Shown here: positions 42,344 to 51,965 of the stretch, in pieces | Layout: every line of letters starts with the position of its first letter | How positions within the stretch are numbered: the stretch's first letter is position 1 | Source: Arthrobacter sp. ov407 | Lineage (GTDB): Bacteria > Actinomycetota > Actinomycetes > Actinomycetales > Micrococcaceae | DNA length: 64,000 nt | NCBI RefSeq assembly: GCF_900102895.1 | Contig: NZ_FNGD01000004.1 | Coordinates: forward strand, 248,001 to 312,000 | Direction of reading: 5' to 3' | Made by a program: the position numbers and the translations under genes | The notes under the pieces: generated by a model | Databases searched by the model: none | The model's input: the letters and a program-made list of their open reading frames with translations, nothing else | What the model was told of the DNA's origin: nothing

Positions 42344-42871
42344 TCAGTTCCCGCCGAGTCCCGCGAGGGCAGTCCGGTATTCGGCCAAGTCCCGGGCCTG
42401 GCCGCGGGGATTCACCACGACGTAGCGGACGATTCCGGCCGCGTCGATGATGAAGGTGCCGCGCAGTGCCATGCCGCTCTCAGAGTCGAACACTCCGTAC
42501 GCCGAGGCCACGGCGCCGTGCGGCCAAAAGTCGGCGAGCAGGTCGAAGCCGTAGCCTTCTTTTTCGGCGTAGGCCCGCTGGGCGAACTTGCTGTCCACCG
42601 AGACTGCCAGCACGGCGGCATCGGCATCTTCGAACAGGGCCAGGTTGTCCCGGATTTCGCACAGTTCCCCGGTGCAGATGCCGGAGAAAGCGAAGGGATA
42701 GAAGACGATGACGACATTGCGCCCGCGGAAGTCCGAGAGGCGCACCGGTTCGCCGAATTGATTGGCGAGCTCGAAATCCGGGGCGGAATCGCCGACGGCG
42801 GTTACCCCACCGGGAGCAGGCGTCACGGCGGCGGCCGGCCCGGGGGCCCCGTGCTGGACCGCTTGGGTCAC
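42344..42871 (-). CDS. peroxiredoxin (AhpE/Bcp-like)
   Basis: A 175-residue thiol peroxidase. About 23 variable residues precede [23 protein letters not shown]; the peroxidatic Cys is in [15 protein letters not shown], with a second Cys five residues on; the Arg of the active site and [28 protein letters not shown] follow. It reduces H2O2 and organic peroxides. The one-cysteine AhpE group fits best, since [11 protein letters not shown] is its typical form. The ATG overlaps the DUF3052 stop by four bases (ATGA), so the two are translationally coupled. It lies 31 bases upstream of the sirtuin start. Confidence 0.92.
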   Translation of the reverse strand: MTQAVQHGAPGPAAAVTPAPGGVTAVGDSAPDFELANQFGEPVRLSDFRGRNVVIVFYPFAFSGICTGELCEIRDNLALFEDADAAVLAVSVDSKFAQRAYAEKEGYGFDLLADFWPHGAVASAYGVFDSESGMALRGTFIIDAAGIVRYVVVNPRGQARDLAEYRTALAGLGGN

Positions 42872-43287
42872 TTGTTCTTCCGCGTGACCAGCCGGGTGGC
42901 GCTCCAGTCCTTCGAGACACCGGCCGACGTGGTGTAGTGGAGCCCGGCGGTGGGCGCGGCATCCTGGATGTCCGCAGGCGACACGTAGCCGTCCCGGCCC
43001 GATTTGGGAGTCAGGACCCAGACAACGCCGCCCTCGGTGAGAGTGGTCAGCGAATCGACCAGGGTGTCGACAAGGTCTCCGTCACCTGCCCGCCACCAGA
43101 GAATGGCGGCATCGACCACCTCGTGATCGTCCTCGTCGAGAAGCTCAGAGCCCGTGAGATCTTCGATATCGTCTCGCAAGTCGAAGTCGACGTCGTCGTC
43201 ATAACCGAATTCCTGAATCAGGTCCCCGTCTTTGAAACCCAGTTTCTCCGCCACATTTACCGAAGTAGCGGCGTCGGCCTCGCTCAC
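42868..43287 (-). CDS. DUF3052 family protein
   Basis: A 139-residue acidic cytosolic protein. [23 protein letters not shown] and the block [33 protein letters not shown] are typical of the actinobacterial DUF3052 family. The function is unknown. Its gene is often next to aceE and peroxiredoxin genes, as here. The start is GTG 43287 with AGGAGC eight bases upstream. The stop overlaps the peroxiredoxin start. It is divergent from aceE. Confidence 0.88.
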   Translation of the reverse strand: MSEADAATSVNVAEKLGFKDGDLIQEFGYDDDVDFDLRDDIEDLTGSELLDEDDHEVVDAAILWWRAGDGDLVDTLVDSLTTLTEGGVVWVLTPKSGRDGYVSPADIQDAAPTAGLHYTTSAGVSKDWSATRLVTRKNK

Positions 43288-43724
43288 GTGTTGCTCCTAT
43301 GCTTTGTGAATTGCTTCATGTTTTCAATGGCACTAGTGATTTCCATTACTCCAAGCCAACACCCTTTGAGCTCTCGCTTCAAGCTGTTGGCACCGCGATC
43401 CGCCATATTCTGCGTCACACGGGGCGATCCGAAGGCTGCCGGGCAGCGCTTCGTCACACAACCAGTATGCCCGTGAAATACGGCGGCGGGTCCATGGGGC
43501 GGCTACGCATCCGCCAGCGCGCACGGCTAGAGTGGCTGATAACGACTACGCCTGCGCGGGCAACCGCCCGACTGATTACAGGCAGGCGTACCGTGATTGG
43601 ACCTTGCCCGGCGCATACGACCGGGCTGTTGTAACCGATATGTCGCACACGTCGCGTTCACGCCAGGCAGTCACCCTGCCCGGAGCTGAGGGTGCCGATA
43701 GATGCGCTCAAAGAGAGGTTGGAC
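43288..43724. other. 437-base divergent intergenic region of DUF3052 and aceE
   Basis: No convincing gene is seen; short frames across it have no recognisable sequence and irregular codon use. The left 50 bases are AT-rich and hold the DUF3052 leader. The right part is the aceE promoter and leader; TTGTAAC and GATATG elements near 43630-43645 could be promoter parts, but I cannot assign them with confidence. Confidence 0.6.
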
Positions 43725-46478
43725 GTGGCTGCAGGAGAAGAAACCTCCCATATCCTCAGCGGGTTGACAAACCAGCTGCCTGATCGTGATCCGGAAGAGA
43801 CCGCCGAATGGCTGGAGTCCCTGGACACCCTGATTCAGGAACAGGGCACCGAGCGTGCCCAGTACATTATGCGCAGCCTGCTCCAGCGGGCCGGCGCGCA
43901 GAGCGTGGGCGTTCCGATGGTCACCACCACGGACTACGTCAACACCATCCCGGTGGACCAGGAAGCCGAATTCCCCGGCGACGAGGAGATTGAACGCACG
44001 TACCGGGCCTGGCTGCGCTGGAATGCCGCCGTCATGGTGCACCGTGCGCAGCGTTCGGACATCGGCGTCGGCGGGCACATCTCCACCTACGCCGGGGCCG
44101 CGACCCTGTACGAGGTCGGTTTCAACCACTTCTTCCGCGGCAAGGACCACCCCGGCGGCGGCGACCAGATCTTCTTCCAGGGCCACGCCTCCCCCGGCAT
44201 GTACGCCCGCGCCTTCATGGAAGGCCGGCTGAGCGAAGAGGACATGGACGGCTTCCGTCAGGAGAAGTCCAAGGAAGGGCATGCCCTTTCCTCCTACCCG
44301 CACCCGCGCCTCATGCCGGAATTCTGGGAATTCCCCACCGTCTCCATGGGCATCGGCCCGATGAACGCCATCTACCAGGCGCAGTCCAACCGCTACCTGC
44401 ACAACCGCGGCCTGAAGGACACCTCGGACCAGCAGGTCTGGGCGTTCCTGGGCGACGGCGAAATGGACGAGCCCGAGTCCCGCGGCCTGCTCCAGCTCGC
44501 CGCCAACGACAAGCTCGACAACCTTAACTTCGTCATCAACTGCAACCTCCAGCGCCTCGACGGACCCGTCCGCGGCAACGGCAAGATCATGCAGGAACTT
44601 GAGGCCTTCTTCCGCGGCGCCGGCTGGAACGTCATCAAGGTGGTCTGGGGCCGCGAGTGGGATGACCTGCTGGCCAAGGACGAGGACGGCTCGCTCGTCA
44701 AGATCATGAACGAGACCGTCGACGGCGACTACCAGACGTACAAGGCCGAATCCGGCGCGTTCGTCCGCGAGCACTTCTTCGGCAAGACCCCGCAGACCAA
44801 GGAAATGGTCCAGGACCTGTCCGACGACGAGATCTGGAAGCTCAAGCGCGGTGGGCACGACTACAACAAGGTCTACGCCGCCTACAAGGCCGCCACCGAG
44901 TTCAAGGGCAAGCCCACCGTCATCCTGGCCCACACGGTCAAGGGTTACGGCCTAGGCACGCACTTCGAGGGCCGCAACGCGACCCACCAGATGAAGAAGC
45001 TCACGATGGCCGACCTCAAGGCCTTCCGCGACCACCTGCGCATCCCGATCACCGACGAGCAGCTGGAAGCGGACCTCTACCGGCCGCCGTATTACCACCC
45101 CGGCATGGACTCCCCGGAGATCCAGTACCTGATGGGCCGCCGCAAGGAACTCGGCGGATTCGTCCCCGAGCGGCGCTCCAAGCACGTCGATGTCACCCTC
45201 CCGGATGAGAAGGCCTACGAAGTCGCCAACCGCGGCTCCGGCAAGCAGCACGCCGCCACCACCATGGCGTTTGTCCGCCTGCTCAAGGACCTCATGCGGG
45301 ACAAGGAGTTCGGCAAGCGGATTGTGCCGATCATTCCGGATGAGGCACGCACCTTCGGCATGGACGCGTTCTTCCCGACGGCGAAGATCTACAACCCGAA
45401 CGGCCAGAACTACCTCTCCGTGGACCGCGAGCTCGTCCTGGCGTACAAGGAGTCCATCTCCGGCCAGATCGTGCACGCCGGCATCAACGAGGCCGGTTCC
45501 GTGGCAGCCTTCACCGCCGCCGGAACGTCCTACGCCACACACGGCGAACCGCTCATCCCGGTCTACGTCTTCTATTCGATGTTCGGGTTCCAGCGCACGG
45601 GCGATTCCTTCTGGGCAGCCGCCGACCAGATGACCCGCGGCTTCATCATCGGCGCCACGGCAGGGCGCACCACGCTGACTGGCGAAGGCCTGCAGCACGC
45701 GGACGGGCACTCCCCCATGCTTGCGGCAACCAACCCGGCCGTTCTCACCTACGACCCGGCATACGGCTACGAGATCGGCGTCATCATGCGCGACGGCCTC
45801 AACCGGATGTACGGTCCCGGCCCGGCCGACAACGACCCGTCGCGGAACGTGATGTACTACATCACTGTCTACAACGAGCCGATCGTGCAGCCGCCGGCAC
45901 CGGCGGAACTCGACGTCGAGGGCATCATCAAGGGCATCTACCTGCTGGCGCCGGCCAAGATCGACGGCCCGCGCACGCAGATCCTTGCCTCGGGTGTCTC
46001 TGTTCCCTGGGCCCTCGAAGCCCAGCAGGTCCTCGCCGAGGACTGGGGCGTCTCCGCCGATGTGTGGTCCGTGACCTCCTGGACCGAACTGCGCCGCGAC
46101 GCCATGGCCGCCGAGGAAGACTCCTTCCTCAACCCCGGCCAGCCCGCCCGCGTCCCGTTCGTGACCCAGCAGCTCGCCGGCGCCACCGGTCCGATCGTGG
46201 CAGTCACGGACTACATGAAGGCCGTGCCGGACCAGATCCGCCAGTTCCTGCCGAACGAGTTTGCCTCGCTCGGCGCTGACGGCTTCGGCTTCTCGGACAC
46301 CCGCGCCGCGGCACGCCGCTTCTTCAAGAACGACGTCCACTCGGTTGTGGTCCGTTCCCTGGAGATGCTGGCCCGCCGGGGCGAAGTGGATGCCCAGGCG
46401 CCTGCCCAGGCGATCGAGAAGTACCGCCTGCACAACGTCAACGCCGGCACCACCGGCAACGCGGGCGGCGACTCCTAA
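43725..46478 (+). CDS. aceE: pyruvate dehydrogenase E1 component, homodimeric type
   Basis: A 917-residue thiamine-diphosphate enzyme that decarboxylates pyruvate and passes the acetyl group to the E2 lipoyl domain. The N-terminal block [21 protein letters not shown], ThDP/Mg motif [14 protein letters not shown] through [19 protein letters not shown], and the pyrimidine and C-terminal domains ([19 protein letters not shown]-like [26 protein letters not shown]) are complete. GTG 43725 was chosen because GAGAGG is six bases upstream and the product then begins [14 protein letters not shown], the form usual in this family; a GTG 11 codons earlier is in frame. The end of the gene is followed by a hairpin terminator, then fasR. 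Confidence 0.95.
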   Translation: MAAGEETSHILSGLTNQLPDRDPEETAEWLESLDTLIQEQGTERAQYIMRSLLQRAGAQSVGVPMVTTTDYVNTIPVDQEAEFPGDEEIERTYRAWLRWNAAVMVHRAQRSDIGVGGHISTYAGAATLYEVGFNHFFRGKDHPGGGDQIFFQGHASPGMYARAFMEGRLSEEDMDGFRQEKSKEGHALSSYPHPRLMPEFWEFPTVSMGIGPMNAIYQAQSNRYLHNRGLKDTSDQQVWAFLGDGEMDEPESRGLLQLAANDKLDNLNFVINCNLQRLDGPVRGNGKIMQELEAFFRGAGWNVIKVVWGREWDDLLAKDEDGSLVKIMNETVDGDYQTYKAESGAFVREHFFGKTPQTKEMVQDLSDDEIWKLKRGGHDYNKVYAAYKAATEFKGKPTVILAHTVKGYGLGTHFEGRNATHQMKKLTMADLKAFRDHLRIPITDEQLEADLYRPPYYHPGMDSPEIQYLMGRRKELGGFVPERRSKHVDVTLPDEKAYEVANRGSGKQHAATTMAFVRLLKDLMRDKEFGKRIVPIIPDEARTFGMDAFFPTAKIYNPNGQNYLSVDRELVLAYKESISGQIVHAGINEAGSVAAFTAAGTSYATHGEPLIPVYVFYSMFGFQRTGDSFWAAADQMTRGFIIGATAGRTTLTGEGLQHADGHSPMLAATNPAVLTYDPAYGYEIGVIMRDGLNRMYGPGPADNDPSRNVMYYITVYNEPIVQPPAPAELDVEGIIKGIYLLAPAKIDGPRTQILASGVSVPWALEAQQVLAEDWGVSADVWSVTSWTELRRDAMAAEEDSFLNPGQPARVPFVTQQLAGATGPIVAVTDYMKAVPDQIRQFLPNEFASLGADGFGFSDTRAAARRFFKNDVHSVVVRSLEMLARRGEVDAQAPAQAIEKYRLHNVNAGTTGNAGGDS

Positions 46479-46494
46479 CCACGCCAGCAACGTT

Positions 46495-46540
46495 CGACGG
46501 CGGTCCACACCTGTTGGTGGGGGCCGCCGTCGGGCGTTTA
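46495..46540 (+). terminator. intrinsic terminator of aceE
   Basis: CGACGGCGGTCC (46495-46506) pairs with GGGCCGCCGTCG (46521-46532) with one wobble, followed by GGCGTTT. It lies 17 bases after the aceE stop. Confidence 0.7.
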
Positions 46541-46621
46541 ACCGCTCCGACTCCCGCCGTCCCCGCTGGGGGACGGGCCGGGGGCCGGGGCCGGGGACGC
46601 TGTGATGCAGGACAACGGCTG

Positions 46622-46638
46622 TTGTAGCCTTCGCACAA
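46622..46638. promoter_or_regulatory. probable FasR box before fasR
   Basis: TTGTAG-CCTTC-GCACAA, an imperfect inverted repeat 37 bases before the fasR start. It differs at only three of 17 positions from the perfect repeat before fabD. It lies just upstream of the expected -35 region. Confidence 0.55.
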
Positions 46639-46662
46639 ATGGAGCTTCGACGGCGCGCCCCG

Positions 46663-46668
46663 TATGCT
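46663..46668 (+). promoter_or_regulatory. -10 box of fasR, leaderless arrangement
   Basis: TATGCT ends six bases before the ATG at 46675. No ribosome binding site is present, so transcription probably begins at the start codon. Confidence 0.5.
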
Positions 46669-46674
46669 CAATGC

Positions 46675-47919
46675 ATGGCAGAGCCGATCACCACTCCCGA
46701 AAAACGCAAACCGGCCTCGAGGGCGATGACTCCGGAGAAAGCCGAGACCCTCAAGAAGCTCCGGGCCAGCGTGGGCCAGCTGTCGACGACGACGCTGCGC
46801 CAGTTGGAAAAGTCCCTGCCGTGGTACGGCCGGCTGAACTCGGATGAACGTTCCGCCCTGGGCATGGTGGCCCAGAACGGCATCGCAGCCTTCGTCACCT
46901 GGTACGAGCGGCCGAGCTCGCCGTCGTGGATCCTCTCCGACGTCTTCGGCACCGCGCCCACCGAACTGACCCGGTCCATCAGCCTCCAGAAGGCCCTGCA
47001 GCTGATCCGGATCGTCGTGGAAGTCGTGGAGGACCAGGTCCCGGTCATCGCCCCGGAAGCGGACCAGGGGGCCCTCCGGGAAGCCGTGCTGCGCTACTCG
47101 CGAGAGGTCGCGTTCGCGGCCGCCGACGTTTACGCCCGCGCCGCGGAATCCCGCGGCTCCTGGGATACCCGGCTGGAGGCCCTGATTGTCGATGCCATCC
47201 TCCGCGGCGAAAACACGGACGCGCTGCGGTCCAGGATCGCGGCCCTGGGCTGGAAAGCGCAGGAACGCTTCACCGTAATGGTCGGGAATTCCCCGTCCGA
47301 ACCAAGCGCCAGCTACGTCAGCGAACTGCGGCGCACCGCGGGACGCTTCGCCGAGGACGCCCTCGTGGGGATCCAGGGCGACCGGCTCATCCTGATCCTC
47401 GGCGGGGTCCACGACCGGGAGACCGCGTACCTGAAGCTCAGCGAACTTTTTGCTCCCGGCCCGGTGGTCTATGGCCCGGAGGCCGGCTCCCTCCTCGAAG
47501 CCAGCGGCTCCGCCCAGTCAGCCTTTGCCGGCCTCACCGCGGCCCGCGCGTGGCCTTCCGCGCCGCGCCCGGTAGCGGCCGATGACCTGCTCCCCGAGCG
47601 CGTGATCTCCGGCGACGACGCCGCCCGCCGCTCGCTGGTCAAGAACATCTACCGCCCGCTGCTGGCCGCCTCCAACGGGCTGGTGGAGACCCTCGGCACG
47701 TACCTCGAGCTGGGCCATTCGCTCGAGGCGACGGCCCGCGAACTCTTCGTGCACGCCAACACGGTGCGCTACCGGCTCAAGCGCGTCTGCGACGTCACCG
47801 GCTGGGATCCGCTGCTGCCGCGGGAGGCGTTCGTGCTCCAGACCGCCCTCGTCGTGGGCCGGCTTTCGGCCCCGCCGAAGGCCCCCACGGAGCGGCAGCC
47901 TCCCCGCAACGGCTCCTGA
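46675..47919 (+). CDS. fasR: PucR-type transcriptional regulator FasR of fatty acid synthesis
   Basis: A 414-residue regulator. The N-terminal part (1-170) contains TPEKAETLKKLRASVGQLSTTTLRQLEKSLPWY, and the C-terminus holds the PucR helix-turn-helix: YLELGHSLEATARELFVHANTVRYRLKRVCDVTGWDP. The position directly before fabD-fabH-acpP-fabF is that of FasR in Streptomyces, an activator of this operon. ATG 46675 was chosen by the TATGCT box. A site matching the one before fabD lies in its own promoter. Confidence 0.9.
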   Translation: MAEPITTPEKRKPASRAMTPEKAETLKKLRASVGQLSTTTLRQLEKSLPWYGRLNSDERSALGMVAQNGIAAFVTWYERPSSPSWILSDVFGTAPTELTRSISLQKALQLIRIVVEVVEDQVPVIAPEADQGALREAVLRYSREVAFAAADVYARAAESRGSWDTRLEALIVDAILRGENTDALRSRIAALGWKAQERFTVMVGNSPSEPSASYVSELRRTAGRFAEDALVGIQGDRLILILGGVHDRETAYLKLSELFAPGPVVYGPEAGSLLEASGSAQSAFAGLTAARAWPSAPRPVAADDLLPERVISGDDAARRSLVKNIYRPLLAASNGLVETLGTYLELGHSLEATARELFVHANTVRYRLKRVCDVTGWDPLLPREAFVLQTALVVGRLSAPPKAPTERQPPRNGS

Positions 47920-47923
47920 ACCG

Positions 47924-47940
47924 TTGTAGACTTCCTACAA
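47924..47940. promoter_or_regulatory. probable FasR box before fabD
   Basis: TTGTAG (47924-47929) and CTACAA (47935-47940) form a perfect 6-bp inverted repeat with a 5-base spacer ACTTC. It starts five bases after the fasR stop and lies about 67 bases before the fabD start. Confidence 0.6.
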
Positions 47941-48006
47941 ACTGACCCAGTGAGCTTGGTGCATGAAAACACGAATGTTCACGCGGTAATTTGGAAAGCT
48001 GGTTAC

Positions 48007-48936
48007 GTGCTTGCAATCGTTTGCCCTGGACAGGGCTCCCAGACCCCTGGTTTTCTAGCCCCCTGGCTGGAACTGCCACCCGTCGCAGGCCTCTTGGCCT
48101 CCCTCAGCGAAATAGCAGGCATCGACCTCACCGCCCACGGCACCACCTCCGATGAGGAGACCATCAAGGACACTGCGGTAGCGCAGCCCCTGATCGTCGC
48201 CGCAGGCCTGGTGACCGCAAAGTCACTCTTCGACGTCGAACTCGGCACGCTTCCTGTCATCCTCGCCGGCCACTCCGTCGGCGAAATCACCGCGGCCTCG
48301 CTCGCCGGTGTGCTGACGGAAACCGAAGCCATGACCTTTGTGCGCGAACGCGCCAACAGCATGGCCGCCGCCGCTGCCGCCACCCCGACGGGCATGAGCG
48401 CCGTCGTGGGCGGCGACCCCGCGGACGTCCTGGCAGCCATTGGCGCCGCCGGCGCCACCGCCGCCAACGTCAACGGGGCCGGCCAGACCGTCGCCGCCGG
48501 CACCCTGGAGCAGCTCAAGGCCCTGGCGGAAAACCCGCCGGCCAAGGCCCGGGTCATTCCGCTGAAGGTCGCGGGCGCGTTCCACACCTCGCACATGGCC
48601 CCCGCCGGCGCGGCCCTGCAGGCCCTGCGCCCGTCACTGCACCCCCAGAACCCGCAGGTACCGCTGCTGTCCAACTTCGACGGCGCGGAAGTCTCCGACG
48701 GCGCTGCCGCCGTCGACAGCCTGATCGCCCAGGTCTCCCGTCCGGTCCGCTGGGACCTCTGCATGGAGACCATGGTGAAGCGCGGCGTAACCGGCGTGAT
48801 CGAACTGGCTCCCGCCGGAACACTGGCCGGCCTGGCCAAGCGCGGCATGCCCGGCGTCAAGACCGTCACCGTCAAGACCCCGGACGACCTTTCCGCGGCC
48901 CTGGCCCTATTTGCAGAACTGGAGGGCGGGGCATGA
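48007..48936 (+). CDS. fabD: malonyl-CoA:ACP transacylase
   Basis: A 309-residue enzyme that loads malonyl groups onto ACP. VCPGQGSQTPGFL is the N-terminal signature, LAGHSVGEITAASLAGVL carries the nucleophile Ser, and GAFHTSHMAPA carries the catalytic His; Gln and Arg of the oxyanion hole are also seen. GTG 48007 was chosen because GGAAAG precedes it and the product starts at the family start; a frame from 47950 adds 19 non-family residues. It overlaps fabH by four bases. It is the first gene of the fab operon. Confidence 0.95.
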   Translation: MLAIVCPGQGSQTPGFLAPWLELPPVAGLLASLSEIAGIDLTAHGTTSDEETIKDTAVAQPLIVAAGLVTAKSLFDVELGTLPVILAGHSVGEITAASLAGVLTETEAMTFVRERANSMAAAAAATPTGMSAVVGGDPADVLAAIGAAGATAANVNGAGQTVAAGTLEQLKALAENPPAKARVIPLKVAGAFHTSHMAPAGAALQALRPSLHPQNPQVPLLSNFDGAEVSDGAAAVDSLIAQVSRPVRWDLCMETMVKRGVTGVIELAPAGTLAGLAKRGMPGVKTVTVKTPDDLSAALALFAELEGGA

Positions 48937-49994
48937 GCGTTCCCACTCTGAAGCAGGCACCCGTGCAGGCAAACACCCGCATCATGGGTGTCGGCGCCTA
49001 CCGGCCCAGCGTCATCGTAACCAACGAGGACGTGTGCCAGTGGATCGATTCGTCGGATGAGTGGATCCGCCAGCGCACGGGCATCGTCACCCGGCACCGC
49101 GCGCCCGCCGATGTCAGCGTGATTGACATGGCCGAGGGCGCCGCCCGTGAGGCGCTGCAAAAGGCCGGCATCGAGGCCTCCCAGCTCGGCGCCGTGATCG
49201 TTTCCACGGTCACCCACCCGTACGCGACCCCCTCCGCTGCCGCGAGCCTCGCCGACCGCCTCGGCGCGACGCCGGCCCCGGCGTTCGACATTTCCGCGGC
49301 GTGCGCCGGTTACTGCTACGGCATCGCCCAGGGCGACGCCCTGGTGCGCTCCGGCGCGGCCGCCTACGTCCTGGTGGTCGGTGCCGAGAAGCTCTCCGAC
49401 GTCATCGACAACACGGAACGGACCATCTCCTTCCTGCTCGGCGACGGCGCGGGCGCCGTCGTGATCGGTCCCTCCGACACGCCGGGCATCGGCCCTTCAG
49501 TCTGGGGTTCGGACGGCAGCAAGTGGGATGCCATCGGCATGACCCACTCCATGCTGGACATCCGCGAGCTCGCCCTGACCGGCAAGCGCGGCTCCGCAGT
49601 CAGCGACGAGGAAGCAGCGGTTACCGACGCGTCCCTGTGGCCGACCCTGCGCCAGGACGGCCAGACCGTCTTCCGCTGGGCCGTATGGGAGATGGCCAAG
49701 GTGGCCCAGCAGGCCCTGGACGCCGCCGGCATCCGGTCCGAGGACCTTGCCGCGTTCATCCCGCACCAGGCCAACATGCGCATCATTGACGAGATGGCCA
49801 AGAAGCTGCAGCTGCCCGAGTCCGTCAAGATCGCCCGCGACATCGCCGACGCCGGCAATACGTCGGCGGCGTCCATCCCCCTGGCCACCCACCGCCTGCT
49901 TGAGGAAAACCCCGAGCTCAGCGGCGGGCTGGCGCTGCAGATCGGCTTCGGAGCCGGACTGGTCTTCGGCGCCCAGGTGGTCGTGCTTCCTTAG
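48933..49994 (+). CDS. fabH: beta-ketoacyl-ACP synthase III
   Basis: A 353-residue initiating condensing enzyme that joins acetyl- or branched acyl-CoA with malonyl-ACP. The triad is visible: Cys in DISAACAGYCYG, His in FIPHQANMRI and Asn in DAGNTSAASIPLA. DEWIRQRTGIVTR and GDGAGAVVIG are conserved. The substrate is likely to include branched primers, as usual in this genus. ATG 48933 overlaps the fabD TGA. A 201-base gap with a hairpin separates it from acpP. Confidence 0.96.
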   Translation: MSVPTLKQAPVQANTRIMGVGAYRPSVIVTNEDVCQWIDSSDEWIRQRTGIVTRHRAPADVSVIDMAEGAAREALQKAGIEASQLGAVIVSTVTHPYATPSAAASLADRLGATPAPAFDISAACAGYCYGIAQGDALVRSGAAAYVLVVGAEKLSDVIDNTERTISFLLGDGAGAVVIGPSDTPGIGPSVWGSDGSKWDAIGMTHSMLDIRELALTGKRGSAVSDEEAAVTDASLWPTLRQDGQTVFRWAVWEMAKVAQQALDAAGIRSEDLAAFIPHQANMRIIDEMAKKLQLPESVKIARDIADAGNTSAASIPLATHRLLEENPELSGGLALQIGFGAGLVFGAQVVVLP

Positions 49995-50135
49995 GCAGCC
50001 ACCGCTTTTCCGAACTAAATACGTTCCGCCTGTTTCACCTTTGCACCGCATGACCTTCACTATCGGGGCTCGCCCCCATGCTGTGCTCAGCAAGCATTCC
50101 CGCACCAAGCCGAACCCTCGGTTTGAATCATTTCC

Positions 50136-50172
50136 GCCCCCGACTGCCGGCATTCCACCGGCGGCCGGGGGC
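50136..50172 (+). terminator. hairpin between fabH and acpP
   Basis: GCCCCCG (50136-50142) with CGGGGGC (50166-50172), plus inner GCCGG/CCGGC. It lacks a T-tract, so it is more likely a processing or partial attenuation site than a full terminator. Confidence 0.4.
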
Positions 50173-50195
50173 AACAACCAGAAAAGGAGCCATCA

Positions 50196-50441
50196 ATGGC
50201 TAGCAACGAAGAAATCCTGGCCGGCCTGGCTGAAATCGTCAACGAAGAGACCGGCCTGGCCACCGAGGCTGTCGAAATGGACAAGTCCTTCACCGAGGAC
50301 CTGGACATCGACTCCATCTCGATGATGACCATCGTGGTCAACGCCGAAGAGAAGTTCGGCGTCCGCATCCCGGACGAAGAGGTCAAGAACCTCAAGACCG
50401 TCGGCGACGCCGTCGGCTTCATCGCCAACGCCCAGGCCTAG
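50196..50441 (+). CDS. acpP: acyl carrier protein
   Basis: An 81-residue acidic four-helix protein that carries growing acyl chains on phosphopantetheine. The attachment Ser is in EDLDIDSISMMTIV (Asp-Ser-Ile), near residue 40. AEEKFGVRIPDEEVKNLKTVGDAV is the typical third helix region. AAAAGGAG is eight bases upstream. It lies in the fab operon, flanked by hairpins that may set its higher expression. Confidence 0.96.
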   Translation: MASNEEILAGLAEIVNEETGLATEAVEMDKSFTEDLDIDSISMMTIVVNAEEKFGVRIPDEEVKNLKTVGDAVGFIANAQA

Positions 50442-50475
50442 TCTGGCTTCCGCCGGCAACGGCGGACCCCGGTGC

Positions 50476-50508
50476 CCGGTCCGGGCGCTACAGCAGTGCC
50501 CGGACCGG
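50476..50508 (+). terminator. hairpin between acpP and fabF
   Basis: CCGGTCCGGGC (50476-50486) and GCCCGGACCGG (50498-50508) form a perfect 11-bp stem. No T-tract follows. It may slow read-through or protect the acpP mRNA end. Confidence 0.5.
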
Positions 50509-50609
50509 ACCACCATCAAGTGCATGACCCCAAAGTTTTCCCCTCGCAGGCCCCGGCCATCCCGTTCGCGGTTCCGGATACGGCAGGCGCACCGACAGAG
50601 AGTGATCCC

Positions 50610-51845
50610 ATGGCACGCAAAGTAGTCATTACCGGTCTGGGTGCCACCACACCCATCGGCGGCGATGTCCCCACGATGTGGAAGAACGCGCTCAAGGGCG
50701 TCTCCGGCGCGCACACGCTTGAAGACGACTGGGTAGCCAAGTACGAGCTGCCTGTCCACTTCGCCGCACGCGCCACCACCCCGGCCCTCGATGTCCTGAG
50801 CCGGGTCGAGGCCAAGCGCATGGACCCGTCCACCCAGTTCGCCGTGGTTGCGGCCCGCGAGGCGTGGGCCGACTCCGGCATCACCGAAATTGACCACGAC
50901 CGCCTGGCGGTGGCCTTCGCGACCGGCATCGGCGGCGTCTGGACCCTCCTGGATGCCTGGGACACCCTGCGCGAAAAGGGTCCCCGCCGCGTCCTGCCCA
51001 TGACCGTACCCATGCTGATGCCCAACGGCCCGGCCGCGGCGGTAAGCCTGGACCTGGGCGCCCGCGCCGGCGCCCACACCCCCGTTTCCGCCTGCGCCTC
51101 CGGCACCGAGGCCGTGCACGTGGGCCTGGACCTGATCCGCGCAGGCAAGGCAGACGTCGTCGTCTGCGGCGGCGCCGAAGCCGCCATCCACCCGATGCCG
51201 ATCGCCGCCTTTGCCTCCATGCAGGCACTCTCGCGCCGCAACGACGATCCCGAGCACGCCTCACGCCCCTACGACCGTGACCGCGACGGCTTCGTCATGG
51301 GCGAGGGCGCCGGTGCCCTGGTGCTCGAGGCCGAGGAACACGCCCTGGCCCGCGGCGCCCGGATCTACGCCGAACTGGCCGGCACCTCGGTCACCGCCGA
51401 CGCCTACCACATCACGGCCCCGGACCCTGAGGGCCTCGGCGCCACCCGCGCGCTGAAGGCTGCCATGTTCGACGGCCGCATCCAGCCCGAAGACATCGTC
51501 CACGTCAACGCGCACGCCACCTCCACCCCGGTCGGCGACAAGCCCGAGTACGCGGCCCTCAAGGCCGCCCTGGGCAAGCACGTGGACAGCGTCGCGGTCT
51601 CGGCCACCAAGTCCCAGATGGGGCACCTGCTGGGCGCCTCCGGTGCCGTGGAAGCCGTGCTGACCGTCATGGCCATCTACGACCGCAAGGCGCCGGTGAC
51701 CATCAACCTCGAGAACCAGGATCCGGAAATCCCGCTCGACGTCGTCACGACGGCCCGTGACCTGCCCGCCGGCAGCATCGCCGCGCTGAGCAACTCGTTC
51801 GGCTTCGGTGGCCACAACGCCGTGATCGCGGTACGCAGCGTGTAG
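50610..51845 (+). CDS. fabF: beta-ketoacyl-ACP synthase II
   Basis: A 411-residue elongating condensing enzyme. The active-site Cys is in PVSACASGTEAVHVGLDLI, with His in HVNAHATSTPVGDKPEY and His in KSQMGHLLGASGAVEA. GFVMGEGAGALVLE and NSFGFGGHNAVI close the thiolase fold. ATG 50610 (MARKVVITGLG) was chosen since it is the family start and purines (CAGAGAG) lie upstream; a frame from 50472 adds a proline-rich non-family piece. It is the last gene of the operon and is followed by a very strong terminator. Confidence 0.96.
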   Translation: MARKVVITGLGATTPIGGDVPTMWKNALKGVSGAHTLEDDWVAKYELPVHFAARATTPALDVLSRVEAKRMDPSTQFAVVAAREAWADSGITEIDHDRLAVAFATGIGGVWTLLDAWDTLREKGPRRVLPMTVPMLMPNGPAAAVSLDLGARAGAHTPVSACASGTEAVHVGLDLIRAGKADVVVCGGAEAAIHPMPIAAFASMQALSRRNDDPEHASRPYDRDRDGFVMGEGAGALVLEAEEHALARGARIYAELAGTSVTADAYHITAPDPEGLGATRALKAAMFDGRIQPEDIVHVNAHATSTPVGDKPEYAALKAALGKHVDSVAVSATKSQMGHLLGASGAVEAVLTVMAIYDRKAPVTINLENQDPEIPLDVVTTARDLPAGSIAALSNSFGFGGHNAVIAVRSV

Positions 51846-51869
51846 CTGCACCGCCTGCAACACGCCGAG

Positions 51870-51920
51870 AAGGCAGATGGCGGCAATGTTCTTCGTGAAC
51901 ATTGCCGCCATCTGCCTTTT
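51870..51920. terminator. intrinsic terminator after fabF
   Basis: AAGGCAGATGGCGGCAATGTTC (51870-51891) and its exact complement (51897-51918) form a 22-bp stem around the 5-base loop TTCGT, followed by TTTT. It ends the fab operon and lies before the convergent DUF3145 gene. Confidence 0.93.
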
Positions 51921-51965
51921 GGCGCCTAGCTATGGAATTGCTGCGGTGTAGCGCCTTATGAGGTC

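Noticed and set aside
43299..43634. Possible small gene before aceE
   Set aside because: No ribosome binding site, no recognisable sequence, and competing frames of similar length; better explained as a promoter region.
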